Shown in pieces: positions 27,841-37,951 of a stretch of DNA of 64,000 bases. The position numbers and the translations under genes were made by a program. The stretch covers positions 35,481 through 99,480 of the forward strand of contig CAUJSJ030000052.1 of NCBI GenBank assembly GCA_963422775.4, in the 5' to 3' direction. Below the pieces are notes generated by a model. The model was not told the DNA's origin. It saw only the letters and a list, made by a program, of their open reading frames with translations, and ran no database searches. Origin of the DNA: Pelomonas sp963422775. Its GTDB lineage: Bacteria; Pseudomonadota; Gammaproteobacteria; Burkholderiales; Burkholderiaceae_C. The first letter of the stretch is position 1. Every line of letters starts with the position of its first letter.

Positions 27841-27868
27841 GCGAGCCGCCGGCACCCGCCGGCCTCGC
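27841..27868. terminator. strong hairpin between katG unit and DoxX-like gene
   Basis: GCGAG, a CC bulge, GCCGGC, loop ACCC, GCCGGC, CTCGC: an 11-bp stem with one 2-nt bulge. No T-tract follows, so it may end transcription imperfectly or sit in the leader of the gene that starts 25 nt further on. Confidence 0.4.
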
Positions 27869-27893
27869 CATCCTCCGACCTGAAGAGGCCCCC

Positions 27894-28325
27894 ATGAACG
27901 ACCTCCGCTCCCGCTTCCCTCTTGAACCTTTCACGCTGCTGCGCCTGACGGTGGCGCTGTTTGTCGCCCTCCACGGCTGGGTGCGCTTCATCCATGGCGA
28001 TGCGCTGGGCTTCGGCGTCTATGTCGAACGCCATGGCGTGCCGCTGGGCACCTGGCTGGGGCCGGCCGTCACCGGCTACGAGATGCTGGCCTCCCTCGTG
28101 CTGGCCAGCGGGCGCCTTGTCTTCCCGCTCAGCCTGGGCTTCGCGGCCATCTACCTGGTCGGCATCCCGGTCCACCATTTGCAGAACGGCTGGTTCTCGT
28201 CGGGCAGCGAGGTCGACGGTTGCGAATACCCGGTGCTGATGATCGTCTGCTACCTCTGCCTGGCCTGGCACCATGCGCCGGCCGGCCTCAAGACCCGCTG
28301 GCCCCGGCTGTTTGCCGCCGCCTGA
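27894..28325 (+). CDS. DoxX-like membrane protein
   Basis: 143 residues with four hydrophobic segments (TLLRLTVALFVALHGW, LGPAVTGYEMLASLVLA, FPLSLGFAAIYLVGIPV, YPVLMIVCYLCLAW). The pattern HGWVRFIHG followed by GYEMLASLVLASGR resembles the DoxX/SURF4-like family, whose members often accompany oxidative-stress genes. GAAGAGGC before the ATG is a reasonable ribosome binding site. Function at molecular level is unknown. Confidence 0.75.
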   Translation: MNDLRSRFPLEPFTLLRLTVALFVALHGWVRFIHGDALGFGVYVERHGVPLGTWLGPAVTGYEMLASLVLASGRLVFPLSLGFAAIYLVGIPVHHLQNGWFSSGSEVDGCEYPVLMIVCYLCLAWHHAPAGLKTRWPRLFAAA

Positions 28326-28402
28326 GCGCGAGCGTGGGCTTTCTAGAATCGGCCGCCGTTGTCGCATTCGCCCGTCCCGAGGTGGCGCCCGGCCCACCTC
28401 GC

Positions 28403-29311
28403 ATGGACGACCTCGCCCCGCCCGCCCCGCCGCTCGACCTCAGCCAGCCCTTTCGCCTCGGCGACTGGCGGGTGGATCCGACGGCGTTGACCCTCAGCCA
28501 GGGCGGCGACACCCAGCGCCTGGACGCCCGCCACATGCGCCTGCTGCTGCACCTGGCGCGCCGGCCCGGCGAGGTCGTCAGCGTGGAGGAGTTGCTCGAC
28601 CAGGTCTGGGCCGGTGTCGTGGTCGGCTCGGACTCGGTCTACCAGACCGTGGCCGCCCTGCGCCGCGCCCTGGGCGACGACCCGCGCCGACCGACCTATG
28701 TTGCCACCGCGCCGCGCCAGGGCTACCGCCTGCTGGTGAGCCCGGCGTCCGACGCGGGCGAGCCGCCTGGGCCGGTCCTGCCGACCGCTCTCGCGCCAAC
28801 CCTTCGCCGCCGCTGGCCCTGGGGCCTGGCCCTCGCCATCCTGCTGCTCACCGGCCTGGCCTGGCAGCTGATGCCGGCGGTGATTTCCGGCAGCGGCATC
28901 GCCCCGCAACGCCAGGGCGTGGCGGTGCTGCCCTTCCTGGACCTCACCGAGGCCATGGACCAGGAGTACTTCGCCGACGGCATGACCGAGCAGCTCATCG
29001 AGCGCCTGGGCCAGCAGCCCGAGCTGCGGGTGCCCGCGCGCTCCCTGGTGTTCGCCTACAAGGGCAAGGACACGCCGGTGGCCAGCATCGCCCAGAGCCT
29101 GCACGTCAGCTATGTGCTGGAGGGCAGCGTGCGCCGAAGCGGCGCCACCGTGCGGGTGAGCGCCCAGCTGGTGCGGGCCGACACCGGCTTTGTCGTCTGG
29201 TCGGCGTCCTATGACCGGCCGTTGTCCGGCCAGCTCGCGGTGCAGGACGAGATCGCGGCCGAGGTGCTGCGCTCCCTGCAGGCCTCGCTGGCGGCGAGTG
29301 CGCCGCGCTGA
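28403..29311 (+). CDS. CadC-like membrane transcription regulator with TolB-like domain
   Basis: 302 residues. Residues 15-113 are an OmpR-type winged helix (RLGDWRVDPTALTLSQ, VSVEELLDQVWAGVVVGSDSVYQTVAALRRALGDD, ATAPRQGYRLL) with no receiver domain. A membrane helix (about 140-162) follows. The periplasmic part begins GVAVLPFLDLTEAMDQEYFADGMTEQLIERL, the TolB-like/FlgO segment often fused to CadC and adenylate cyclase proteins, and includes YVLEGSVRRSGATVRVSAQLV. It is a one-component regulator whose signal is unknown. It lies 77 nt downstream of the DoxX-like gene. Confidence 0.88.
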   Translation: MDDLAPPAPPLDLSQPFRLGDWRVDPTALTLSQGGDTQRLDARHMRLLLHLARRPGEVVSVEELLDQVWAGVVVGSDSVYQTVAALRRALGDDPRRPTYVATAPRQGYRLLVSPASDAGEPPGPVLPTALAPTLRRRWPWGLALAILLLTGLAWQLMPAVISGSGIAPQRQGVAVLPFLDLTEAMDQEYFADGMTEQLIERLGQQPELRVPARSLVFAYKGKDTPVASIAQSLHVSYVLEGSVRRSGATVRVSAQLVRADTGFVVWSASYDRPLSGQLAVQDEIAAEVLRSLQASLAASAPR

Positions 29312-29373
29312 GAGGCCTCTGGGGTCAAGCCGAATCCGTTAGGCTCGCTCCGTATCGTTTTGGAGTTACCCGC

Positions 29374-29868
29374 ATGGCCAAGAAATCCGTCGCCCCGTCC
29401 ATCAGCATCGGCATCAGCGAGAAGGACCGCGCTGCGGTCGCCGCCGGCCTGTCCAAGCTGCTGGCCGAGACCTACACCCTCTACCTGACGACGCACAACT
29501 TCCACTGGAACGTCACGGGGCCGATGTTCAACAGCCTGCACGCGATGTTCATGGCCCAGTACACCGAGCTGTGGAACGCCGTCGACCCCATCGCCGAGCG
29601 CATCCGCTCCCTCGGCCATCCGGCGCCGGGCAGCTATGCCCAGTTCACCAAGCTCAGCGGCCTGCCCGACGCGCCCGCCGTGCCGCCCAAGGCCATGAAG
29701 ATGGTCGAGGTGCTGATGCAGGGCCATGAGGCCGTCGCCCGCACGGCGCGCGCCATCTTTCCGCTGGTCGACAAGGCCGGCGACGAGCCGACGGCTGACT
29801 TGCTCACCCAACGCCTCACCGTTCACGAGCAGACGGCATGGATGCTGCGAAGCCTGTTGGCGGAATGA
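29374..29868 (+). CDS. dps: Dps-family DNA-binding ferritin-like protein
   Basis: 164 residues. Dps oxidises Fe(II) with hydrogen peroxide, stores iron and coats DNA. The ferroxidase signature is HNFHWNVTGPMFNSLHAMF (His41, His44) with WNAVDPIAERI (Asp71, Glu75), and MKMVEVLMQGHEAVARTAR follows. A Lys-containing N-terminal tail (MAKKS) could bind DNA. GGAG lies 8 nt upstream of the ATG. The stop overlaps the next gene's ATG. Expected to be under OxyR with katG. Confidence 0.95.
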   Translation: MAKKSVAPSISIGISEKDRAAVAAGLSKLLAETYTLYLTTHNFHWNVTGPMFNSLHAMFMAQYTELWNAVDPIAERIRSLGHPAPGSYAQFTKLSGLPDAPAVPPKAMKMVEVLMQGHEAVARTARAIFPLVDKAGDEPTADLLTQRLTVHEQTAWMLRSLLAE

Positions 29869-30470
29869 AGGTTGCGGTCGTCACCTTCGACGGCTTCAAC
29901 GAACTCGACAGCTTCATCGCGTTGGGCCTGATCAACCGGCTCAGCCATCTCGGCTGGTCGGCCGAGATCACCAGCCCGGCCGAGCAGGTGCGCTCGATGA
30001 ACGGCGTCGCCATCACGGCGCAGCGGCCGCTGGAGTTCGCCAACGAAGCCGACGTGGTGCTGTTCGGCAGCGGCATCCACACCCGCGCCATCGCCGCCGA
30101 CGGCGCGCTGCTGGACCGGCTGCGCCTGGACCCGGTGCGCCAGCTCATCGGTGGCCAGTGTTCGGGCACGCTGCTGATGGCCCGCCTGGGCCTGCTGGCC
30201 GACATGCCCGCCTGCACCGACTCCACGACCAAGCCCTGGGTCGTCGAGGCCGGCGTGCGCGTCGTCGAGGAGCCCTTCCAGGCCCGCGGCCCCATCGCCA
30301 CGGCCGGCGGCTGCCTGGCCTCGCAATACCTGGCCACCTGGGTCATGGCCTCGCGCGCCGGGTTGGATGCCGCACGCAGCGCGCTAACCTATGCGGCGCC
30401 GGTGGGCGAGAAGGAAGCCTATGTCGAGCGCGTGCTCGGCGTGGTCAAGCCCTTCCTGCCAGCGGCCTGA
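29865..30470 (+). CDS. DJ-1/PfpI-family protein
   Basis: 201 residues. The fold is visible from VAVVTFDGFNELDSF at the start, and the nucleophile elbow holds Cys99 in IGGQCSGTLLMA. GPIATAGGCLASQYLATWV lies near the end. Family members include proteases, deglycases and regulators; which applies here cannot be told. The ATG at 29865 overlaps the dps stop (ATGA), so the pair is translationally coupled, which suits a stress role. An alternative upstream start at 29838 would lie inside dps. Confidence 0.87.
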   Translation: MKVAVVTFDGFNELDSFIALGLINRLSHLGWSAEITSPAEQVRSMNGVAITAQRPLEFANEADVVLFGSGIHTRAIAADGALLDRLRLDPVRQLIGGQCSGTLLMARLGLLADMPACTDSTTKPWVVEAGVRVVEEPFQARGPIATAGGCLASQYLATWVMASRAGLDAARSALTYAAPVGEKEAYVERVLGVVKPFLPAA

Positions 30471-30487
30471 AAGCGAGGGCCACGGAT

Positions 30488-30507
30488 AATCGCGGGTTAG
30501 CCCGCAA
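30488..30507. promoter_or_regulatory. hairpin element upstream of prfC
   Basis: GCGGG-TTAG-CCCGC forms a 5-bp hairpin (30492-30505), preceded by GATAAT (30485-30490), which may be a -10 box. The 20-mer AATCGCGGGTTAGC(C/T)CGCAA recurs at 58678-58697 with one change. Confidence 0.35.
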
Positions 30508-30516
30508 AAGAACTCC

Positions 30517-32145
<1,629 letters not shown>

Positions 32146-32514
32146 TCAACGCCCGATGACGGGCGGCTCCTGGTTCATCCGCGTCAGCAATGCGCGCAGC
32201 GCCAGGTCCAGCGCAGGCAAGTCGTCGTGCAGGATGCTCCAGACCGTGTCGGCAGAGATACCCAGGTAGGCGTGAGCGACGCGGTTGCGCGTGGCCACGA
32301 TTTGCCGCCACGGCACGTCCGGTGCCATGGCGCGAAGCGTCTCAGGCACATGGGTCGCGGCTTCGCCGATGAGTTCGAGATTGCGCAGGATGGCGTCGTA
32401 GCGCATCGCGTCGACGGTCAGCGTCGCTTCGGTCAGGGCGCTGGAATAGGCCCGCGCCTTGCCGCAGAACTCGATCATGTCCTCGACGTAGAGGCGGGTG
32501 TCGCGCTCAAACAT
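32146..32514 (-). CDS. HEPN-domain toxin (HepT-like)
   Basis: 122 residues. MFERDTRLYVEDMIEFCGKARAYSSALT and YDAILRNLELIGEAATHVP are typical of HepT (DUF86). The RNase motif RX4H is intact as RNRVAH (Arg76, His81), followed by AYLGI. These toxins are RNases held by an MNT-type antitoxin, in some cases through adenylylation of a Tyr near the motif; here Tyr83 is available. Its start overlaps the MNT gene stop by 8 bp. The ATG at 32514 is chosen because it matches the family N-terminus. Confidence 0.9.
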   Translation of the reverse strand: MFERDTRLYVEDMIEFCGKARAYSSALTEATLTVDAMRYDAILRNLELIGEAATHVPETLRAMAPDVPWRQIVATRNRVAHAYLGISADTVWSILHDDLPALDLALRALLTRMNQEPPVIGR

Positions 32515-32797
32515 GGATGGCGTCGCGCTCCACGAACGGCCGCAAGCGTTCCCGCAAGGCCGTCTCCGTGACCAGGTCGACGGGGCGGTGCAGCATGTCT
32601 TCCAGATAGAACTGAACGCCGAAAAAGCGCTTGGACGTTGCGGGGCCGTCGAAGGCCACCAACACATCCACGTCACTGTCGGCCCGCGCCGTCCCTCGTG
32701 CCATGCTGCCGAACAAGGCCAGGCGGCGCACGCCGAAGCGCTCCGCCAGCACGGGCTTGTGTTCGGCCAGCAGCTTCAGCAGCGTGTCGCGGTTCAT
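32507..32797 (-). CDS. MNT-domain nucleotidyltransferase antitoxin (MntA-like)
   Basis: 96 residues. The minimal nucleotidyltransferase signature is GSMARGTARADSDVDV, with Gly30-Ser31 and the Asp42/Asp44 pair separated as in GSX10DXD. FFGVQFYLEDMLHRPVDLVT completes the domain. It probably adenylylates and silences the overlapping HepT-like toxin. It is 42 nt downstream of the restriction-modification gene on the same strand, forming a defence patch. Confidence 0.9.
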   Translation of the reverse strand: MNRDTLLKLLAEHKPVLAERFGVRRLALFGSMARGTARADSDVDVLVAFDGPATSKRFFGVQFYLEDMLHRPVDLVTETALRERLRPFVERDAIHV

Positions 32798-32839
32798 GGC
32801 TGGATGATGCTACGAAAGGCGCCCACTGGCCGCAATCGC

Positions 32840-35800
32840 CTAGCCGGGCTCGCCCGCCTCGCCGGCGTGATCCGCCGCAAACAAGTCGAGGTTGGCGCCG
32901 CCGACGTCCGGCACCGCTGGCCTTGCTCGCGTGCTGGCCGCCCCCGGTGCCGGCAGCGCCCCGGCCGCGCGCAGGCTGGCCTCGTCGATCAGTGGGCCGG
33001 TGCAGATGCGAGCCAGCAGGTCGCTCGCCTGCGGCTCCAGCGCCACCAGCAGGCCCAGCACGTTCAGCACGTTGAGCAACTCGGTCGTGTACTCGGCCGG
33101 CCACGTGTCGGGCTGGATGTCGCCGAGCGGTGAGGGCTTGCGGCGGTCGCCAATCGTGGGCCGCTCGCGGTTTTTCTTGCGATAGCTGAACCACTGCTTC
33201 AGCACCGGCTTGCCCGAGACCTCGTAGGCCCACACGGCAGGCGGCACCGGCTCGATGCAGCCCGTGCCCACGCGCAAGCGCTGGGCGGTGGCGTCGTACT
33301 CGATCACGTCGGGAAAGCCGGCGGCGTCGGCCGGGATCGCGCCACCCACGGGCACCAAGGGCCGCTGGCCCGGCGGCAGGCGCGGCGGGCCGGGCGGACG
33401 GTCGGTAGACGCGTCGGCCATGCGCTCGCCAAAGCTGTGCAGCCAGACGACTCGCCGGCCCAGCGCCACGGCCTCGGCGAAGACGGCCGCGTCGGCGGTG
33501 AGGGGGATGCGCAGGCCGGGCGAGGACAGATCGGCCGCGAAGCGGGCCACGTAGCCCGGGTGTGCGGCCACGGCCACGAGGTAGGCAAACAGCGCGTCGG
33601 CGGTGACCGGCTGGCCGTAGCACGCGCTGAGATGGGTCAGCAGCGAGGGGTGCAGGTTGGGCACGGTGGCAGCGTCGTCAGCCCAGAGGGGGAAAACGCG
33701 GCCGCCACGACCGTTGTAGTGATCAAGGTCGGGGACATGCCCGCTGAGCGTAAATGCAGGCCCTGCGCTTGGGACCGTACGGGACAGGGCGGTAAGAAAG
33801 AGCTGCCGGTCGGATTGACCGCTCCACAACCTTGCGTTCGGTTGAGTGATGACGCGCGGATCAGGAATGATCCATAGCCGGTTGAATGAGCGAAAGGCGT
33901 AGCGCACCGGGGCGGGGCAGTCTTCAGTCTCGTCAATGAGCCGGACTGTTCGCAATGCAAAGCCTGGCAGCGCTTCACGAACAACGGATCGAATATGGCG
34001 ATCCGCAGGCTTTCCGCCCCGCAAAGTCGGATGGAACAACGCTTCTTTCTGATCCACAGGCGCTGCGACGAGTGCGCGCCAACGCTTGCGCAGAGAGTCA
34101 CTGTCGGGCGCAAGTACCCACGTGCGCTTCGGCTGCACGCCGGCACCGTCGTACATGAAAAACTGCTCCAGCCCGGGCATGTCCGCCCACTGGCCCGCCG
34201 CATCCGGCAAGAATGGCGCGCGTGGATCGCTCGGGCAGTCCTGCCAGCCCGCATCGTCCAGCCGCAGCGCGGCCAGTGCCACGAACTTGTCGCGCCGATG
34301 GCCCGCAGGCAGCGCACGGAAGTGAACTGCGGCGAGCTTGGGTCGGGCGGGTGCGGCAGCGCCCTCCGCTGCTACTTCGTCCGCTGGCGCGTTGTCGCGC
34401 CAGCGCGAGGCGATGACGATGCACACCGGTTGCTGCACGCCCTGGAACAGCCGCGTGCCGACTTCGGGCTGGTGGCCCTCGGGGCTGCAGTCGATCACCC
34501 AGATGTCCTGGCAACGCTGGCGCAGGTACTCACGCATGCGCTGGAAGCCCGGCCCGCTCAGGTAGCCGGCCACGGTGATGAAGGCGACGATGCCGGCGCC
34601 ACCCCGGCCCGCCTGCGGGCCGGGGTGGCGGTGATCGAACACCTTGTAGCTGGCCCAGCGCCAGAAGTAGACGTAGAGGTTGCGCAGGTGCTTGGCGTGG
34701 GTGCCGACCTGCCATTCCTTCGGGGGCTGCCAGTCGGCGAGCGGGGCGTACTCGCCCTTCTTGCGGCCCTCGCCCTCGACCCAGCCGCCCCGGCCCTTGG
34801 CTTTCTCCTTGTACGGCGGGTTGCCGATTACCACGGTGATGGGCTGCTCGCGCTTGACCTCGTTGGCCGCCTTGCGCTGGTTGCCGATGGCCGCGAGAAA
34901 GCTCGGGAACTGGCCGCCGTCGTCGTCGGGGTTGCCCAGCGTGTCGGTCACGAACATGCGCGGCGGCTGCGCGGGCAGCGTGCCGGTGTGGCTGAAGACC
35001 TCGGCGATCAGGCGCAGCTGGGCCACGGCGAAGGGGCCGAGCTGCAGCTCGAAGCCGATCAGCCGGGTGAGCGCCGCCTGCACGGCGGCGGCGACGGCGC
35101 CCGGGCCTTCGTCGGCCGCCACGGCAGCCGCGATGTGGCGCAGCACGCCGAGCATGAAGGTGCCCGTGCCCGTGGCGGGGTCGGCCACCATGACCTCGGG
35201 GGCGGCCAGGCCGCGCACGAGCGCAAAGCCGGGCCGGCGCAGGGCTTCGTCCACCAGGGCCACCATGCCCGCCACCACCTCGGGCGGCGTGTAGTAGGAG
35301 CCGGTGGCCTTGCGCAGGTCGTTGTCGTAGACCTCCAGGAAGTCTTCGTAAAAGTACAGCCAGGCGTCGTTGCGGCCGCGGCTGATCTTGGCCCAGCTGA
35401 CGGCGTTGAGCACGCGCTCCAGGGAGCCCAGCGAGGTCTTGAGCGCAGCGCGGGTGGCGTCGTTGTCGGTCAGCAGTTGCAGCGCTGTGCCGATCAGCGA
35501 CGAGGTCTTGCGCAGCTCGACCGAGACGGCGTGCAGGTCGGCCGTGATGGGAATGGCCCGGGCGCGCGCCATCAGCATGCCGAAGGTGACGGCCTGGGCA
35601 TAGCCGTCGGCAAACTGGGCGTCGTCGGCGTTCGGGAACAGCAGGTGGCGCCAGTCGTCGGCGAGGTCGGTCAGCGCGGGGTCACGCCGGCCCAGGGCTT
35701 CGGTCACTTCCTCGCGCAACAGGCGGCACAGCCGCGCGCTGACTTCGGCCAGTTCCTTGGCGGTGGACGGCGCGATCGGGTGCCAGCCCAGGAAGAACTC

Positions 35801-36277
35801 GAACAGCGAGAGCAGCCCCGGCGAGGCGGCGAGCGTGTCGCCGCTGGTGGCGACATCCCCTTGCAGGTGCTCGATGGGCGACGCCAACGCGCCATCGCGC
35901 CAGAGACTGAAGGCGTTGCCGTCGGTGTAGATCAGGTTGGGCAGGCACTGCAGGCGCTGCCATTGAGCCTTGTCGTGGCCCTTGAACTTGCGCGGGTCGG
36001 CGCCCTTGCCCGGCGCCTTGAGTTCGATGAAGCCCACCAGCGCGCCGTCGACCGTGACCGCGTAGTCGGGCCGCGTGTGCAGTTCGGCGATGCTGGACTC
36101 GCCAACCGCCACGACCTTGCCGGCTGCATGGCCGGCGAGCGTTGCCATGTCCTTGAGCAGCTGTTCCAGCGGCCCGCGGAGCTGATCCTCCGGCTCACCC
36201 TTGGCGGTGGCGCTCGACAACTTCGCACAGGCCGCGCGCCCGAACTCCGCGACCGCATCGGTCAGTGTGATGGCCAA
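32840..36277 (-). CDS. single-chain restriction-modification enzyme (type ISP-like / IIG-like)
   Basis: About 1145 residues from a TTG start at 36277, chosen because GGGAGA lies 7 nt upstream and no ATG fits. Residues about 60-130 look like a PD-ExK nuclease (RPDYAVTVDG, FIELKAPGKG). A helical spacer follows. The N6-adenine methyltransferase has TGSYYTPPEVV, motif I DPATGTGTF (about 366-374) and motif IV VIGNPPY (about 484-489). The C-terminus (WAYEVSGKPVLKQWFSYRKK, PDTWPAEYTTELLNVLNVLGLLV) matches the type ISP C-terminal domain. I see no helicase Walker motifs, unlike LlaBIII-type ISP enzymes. Bases about 33690-34100 (target-recognition region) are clearly less GC-rich. The recognition site is unknown. 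Confidence 0.85.
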   Translation of the reverse strand: MAITLTDAVAEFGRAACAKLSSATAKGEPEDQLRGPLEQLLKDMATLAGHAAGKVVAVGESSIAELHTRPDYAVTVDGALVGFIELKAPGKGADPRKFKGHDKAQWQRLQCLPNLIYTDGNAFSLWRDGALASPIEHLQGDVATSGDTLAASPGLLSLFEFFLGWHPIAPSTAKELAEVSARLCRLLREEVTEALGRRDPALTDLADDWRHLLFPNADDAQFADGYAQAVTFGMLMARARAIPITADLHAVSVELRKTSSLIGTALQLLTDNDATRAALKTSLGSLERVLNAVSWAKISRGRNDAWLYFYEDFLEVYDNDLRKATGSYYTPPEVVAGMVALVDEALRRPGFALVRGLAAPEVMVADPATGTGTFMLGVLRHIAAAVAADEGPGAVAAAVQAALTRLIGFELQLGPFAVAQLRLIAEVFSHTGTLPAQPPRMFVTDTLGNPDDDGGQFPSFLAAIGNQRKAANEVKREQPITVVIGNPPYKEKAKGRGGWVEGEGRKKGEYAPLADWQPPKEWQVGTHAKHLRNLYVYFWRWASYKVFDHRHPGPQAGRGGAGIVAFITVAGYLSGPGFQRMREYLRQRCQDIWVIDCSPEGHQPEVGTRLFQGVQQPVCIVIASRWRDNAPADEVAAEGAAAPARPKLAAVHFRALPAGHRRDKFVALAALRLDDAGWQDCPSDPRAPFLPDAAGQWADMPGLEQFFMYDGAGVQPKRTWVLAPDSDSLRKRWRALVAAPVDQKEALFHPTLRGGKPADRHIRSVVREALPGFALRTVRLIDETEDCPAPVRYAFRSFNRLWIIPDPRVITQPNARLWSGQSDRQLFLTALSRTVPSAGPAFTLSGHVPDLDHYNGRGGRVFPLWADDAATVPNLHPSLLTHLSACYGQPVTADALFAYLVAVAAHPGYVARFAADLSSPGLRIPLTADAAVFAEAVALGRRVVWLHSFGERMADASTDRPPGPPRLPPGQRPLVPVGGAIPADAAGFPDVIEYDATAQRLRVGTGCIEPVPPAVWAYEVSGKPVLKQWFSYRKKNRERPTIGDRRKPSPLGDIQPDTWPAEYTTELLNVLNVLGLLVALEPQASDLLARICTGPLIDEASLRAAGALPAPGAASTRARPAVPDVGGANLDLFAADHAGEAGEPG

Positions 36278-36657
36278 GTTCTTTCTCCCTGCGCCGCGCG
36301 GGCATCTCGCTATGCCAGCGTCAACGGCGCGCGAGCATAGCGGAGCCATGCTCGGCTGAAAACGTGGCGCATGACAACGCCGGTTTCCATTCGCAGCCAC
36401 CTGACCGAAACAGCAGATCGATGCTCACGCGCACCGCCCCCGCCTACATGGAGCAGCCGGTGCGAGACTTTCCCGCGACCCGCTGCCGCCCTGTTGATAG
36501 GCCCTAACATTTCGCCATGCCCACGCCCGCCTCCAGACCCTGCCCCTGCTGCGGCGACGCGATGGCGGTGCAGGCGCTGCCCGCGCACCACGGCGCGAAC
36601 GGGGGTGGGCCTGCGCCTGGCCAGCAGCCTGTGGGATGACTGAAGGACGACTGATCG
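36278..36657. other. 380-nt intergenic region upstream of the R-M gene
   Basis: No secure gene. Two inverted repeats lie near the R-M start: GGCAT ... ATGCC (36301-36316) and CGAGCAT-N9-ATGCTCG (36332-36354), possible operators. A 40-codon ORF at 36517-36639 (+) begins MPTPASRPCPCCGDAM, a CxxC-type zinc-ribbon start, but it ends without a second Cys pair and may be a gene remnant or chance. Confidence 0.5.
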
Positions 36658-37854
36658 ATGGCGACCAAGCCCACCGACTTCGACAAAGGCCTCGCCCTGC
36701 ACCAGCAAGGCCGCCTGGCCGAGGCCGAGCCGCTGTACCGACGCATGCTGCGCACCGCGCCCGGCCACTTCGACGCGCTGCACCTGCTGGGCGTGCTGTG
36801 CGGCCAGACCAACCGCTTCGATGAGGCGCACGAGTTGCTGACCCGCGCGCTGGCGCAGCGCCCCGACAGCGCGCCGGCCCTGAACAACCTCGGCAACACG
36901 CTGGGCAGCCTGGGCCAGCACGAGGCCGCCGTGCAGGCCTTCGAGCGCGCCCTGGCCGTGCGCCCGGAAGACGCCAAGGCGCTGCGCAACCGCGGCACCA
37001 GCCTGCGCGCGCTGGAGCGGCCGGTCGAGGCGCTGGCCAGCTTCGACGCGGCGCTGGCCCTGCAGCCCGACTACCCCGACGCGCTGATCGGCCGTGCCGA
37101 ATGCCTGCTGACGCTGCACCGCCGCAGCCAGGCCATCGCCACCTTCCAGCAGGCGCTCGCGCTGGGCAAGGAGGTCGACCAGATCCGCTATGCGCTCGCC
37201 TCGCTGGGTGTGGGCAGCGCGCCGAGCACCGCGCCGGCGGACTATGTCGAAGCCCTGTTCGACATGTACTCGCACAACTTCGACGAGCACCTCGTCGAGC
37301 GCCTGGGCTATCGCACGCCCGAGTTGCTGCATGCCGAGCTGCTGCGCGCCAACCCGCCCAGCGACGTCGACGTCGACGTCGACGTCATCGACCTCGGCTG
37401 CGGCACCGGCCTGTGCGGCCCGCTGCTGCGCCCGCTCGCCCGCCGCCTGGTGGGCGTGGACCTGTCGGGCCTGATGCTGGCCAAGGCGCGCGAGCTGGGT
37501 CACTACGACGAACTCGTGCGGGGCGACATCGCCGGCGTGCTGACCGGGCGGCCGCAGCAGTTCGACATCGCGGTGGCCGCCGACGTCTTCGTCTACATCG
37601 GCGACCTGGACGCCGTCTTCGCCGCCACCGTCGCCGCACTGCGGCCGGGCGGCCTGTTCGCGTTCTCCGTCGAGGCCTGCGATGAAGACGACTTCCGCCT
37701 CGGCCCCACGCGCCGCTACGCCCATTCCCTGGGCTATCTGCAGCGCCTGGCCGCCGCGCACGGCCTGGCCATCGAATCGTCGCAGCGCTGCGTCATTCGC
37801 AAGGAGAGCGACGAGGGCGTCGAGGGGCTGTTGGTGGTGATGCGGCGGCCTTGA
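36658..37854 (+). CDS. TPR protein fused to class I SAM methyltransferase
   Basis: 398 residues. Residues about 8-170 are four to five tetratricopeptide repeats (FDKGLALHQQGRLAEAEPLYRRML, NNLGNTLGSLGQHEAAVQAF and others). The C-terminal methyltransferase begins with YDELVR-type elements, motif I VIDLGCGTGLCGPLL (about 243-257), VGVDLSGLMLAKA and DIAVAADVFVYIGDL. Between the two, (GACGTC)x4 at 37363-37386 encodes DVDVDVDV. This architecture is known in proteobacteria, but substrate is unknown. Confidence 0.87.
   Translation: MATKPTDFDKGLALHQQGRLAEAEPLYRRMLRTAPGHFDALHLLGVLCGQTNRFDEAHELLTRALAQRPDSAPALNNLGNTLGSLGQHEAAVQAFERALAVRPEDAKALRNRGTSLRALERPVEALASFDAALALQPDYPDALIGRAECLLTLHRRSQAIATFQQALALGKEVDQIRYALASLGVGSAPSTAPADYVEALFDMYSHNFDEHLVERLGYRTPELLHAELLRANPPSDVDVDVDVIDLGCGTGLCGPLLRPLARRLVGVDLSGLMLAKARELGHYDELVRGDIAGVLTGRPQQFDIAVAADVFVYIGDLDAVFAATVAALRPGGLFAFSVEACDEDDFRLGPTRRYAHSLGYLQRLAAAHGLAIESSQRCVIRKESDEGVEGLLVVMRRP
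37363..37386. repeat. in-frame GACGTC hexanucleotide repeat, four units
   Basis: Four perfect tandem copies of GACGTC inside the TPR-methyltransferase gene encode (Asp-Val)x4 just before SAM-binding motif I. Unit number changes would alter length by two residues without a frameshift. Confidence 0.85.
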
Positions 37855-37951
37855 ATCGCCCTGGGCGCCGCATTCCCATGCGCCGCCTCGCAGCACGTGG
37901 CCCGGTGCGCTGCGATGATGCCGACCCCTTTCTTCGTCTCCCCAGCATCCA

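Noticed and set aside
36517..36639. 40-codon ORF starting with a CPCCG zinc-ribbon-like motif
   Set aside because: No second Cys pair and no ribosome binding site; at most a gene remnant, so not called as a gene.
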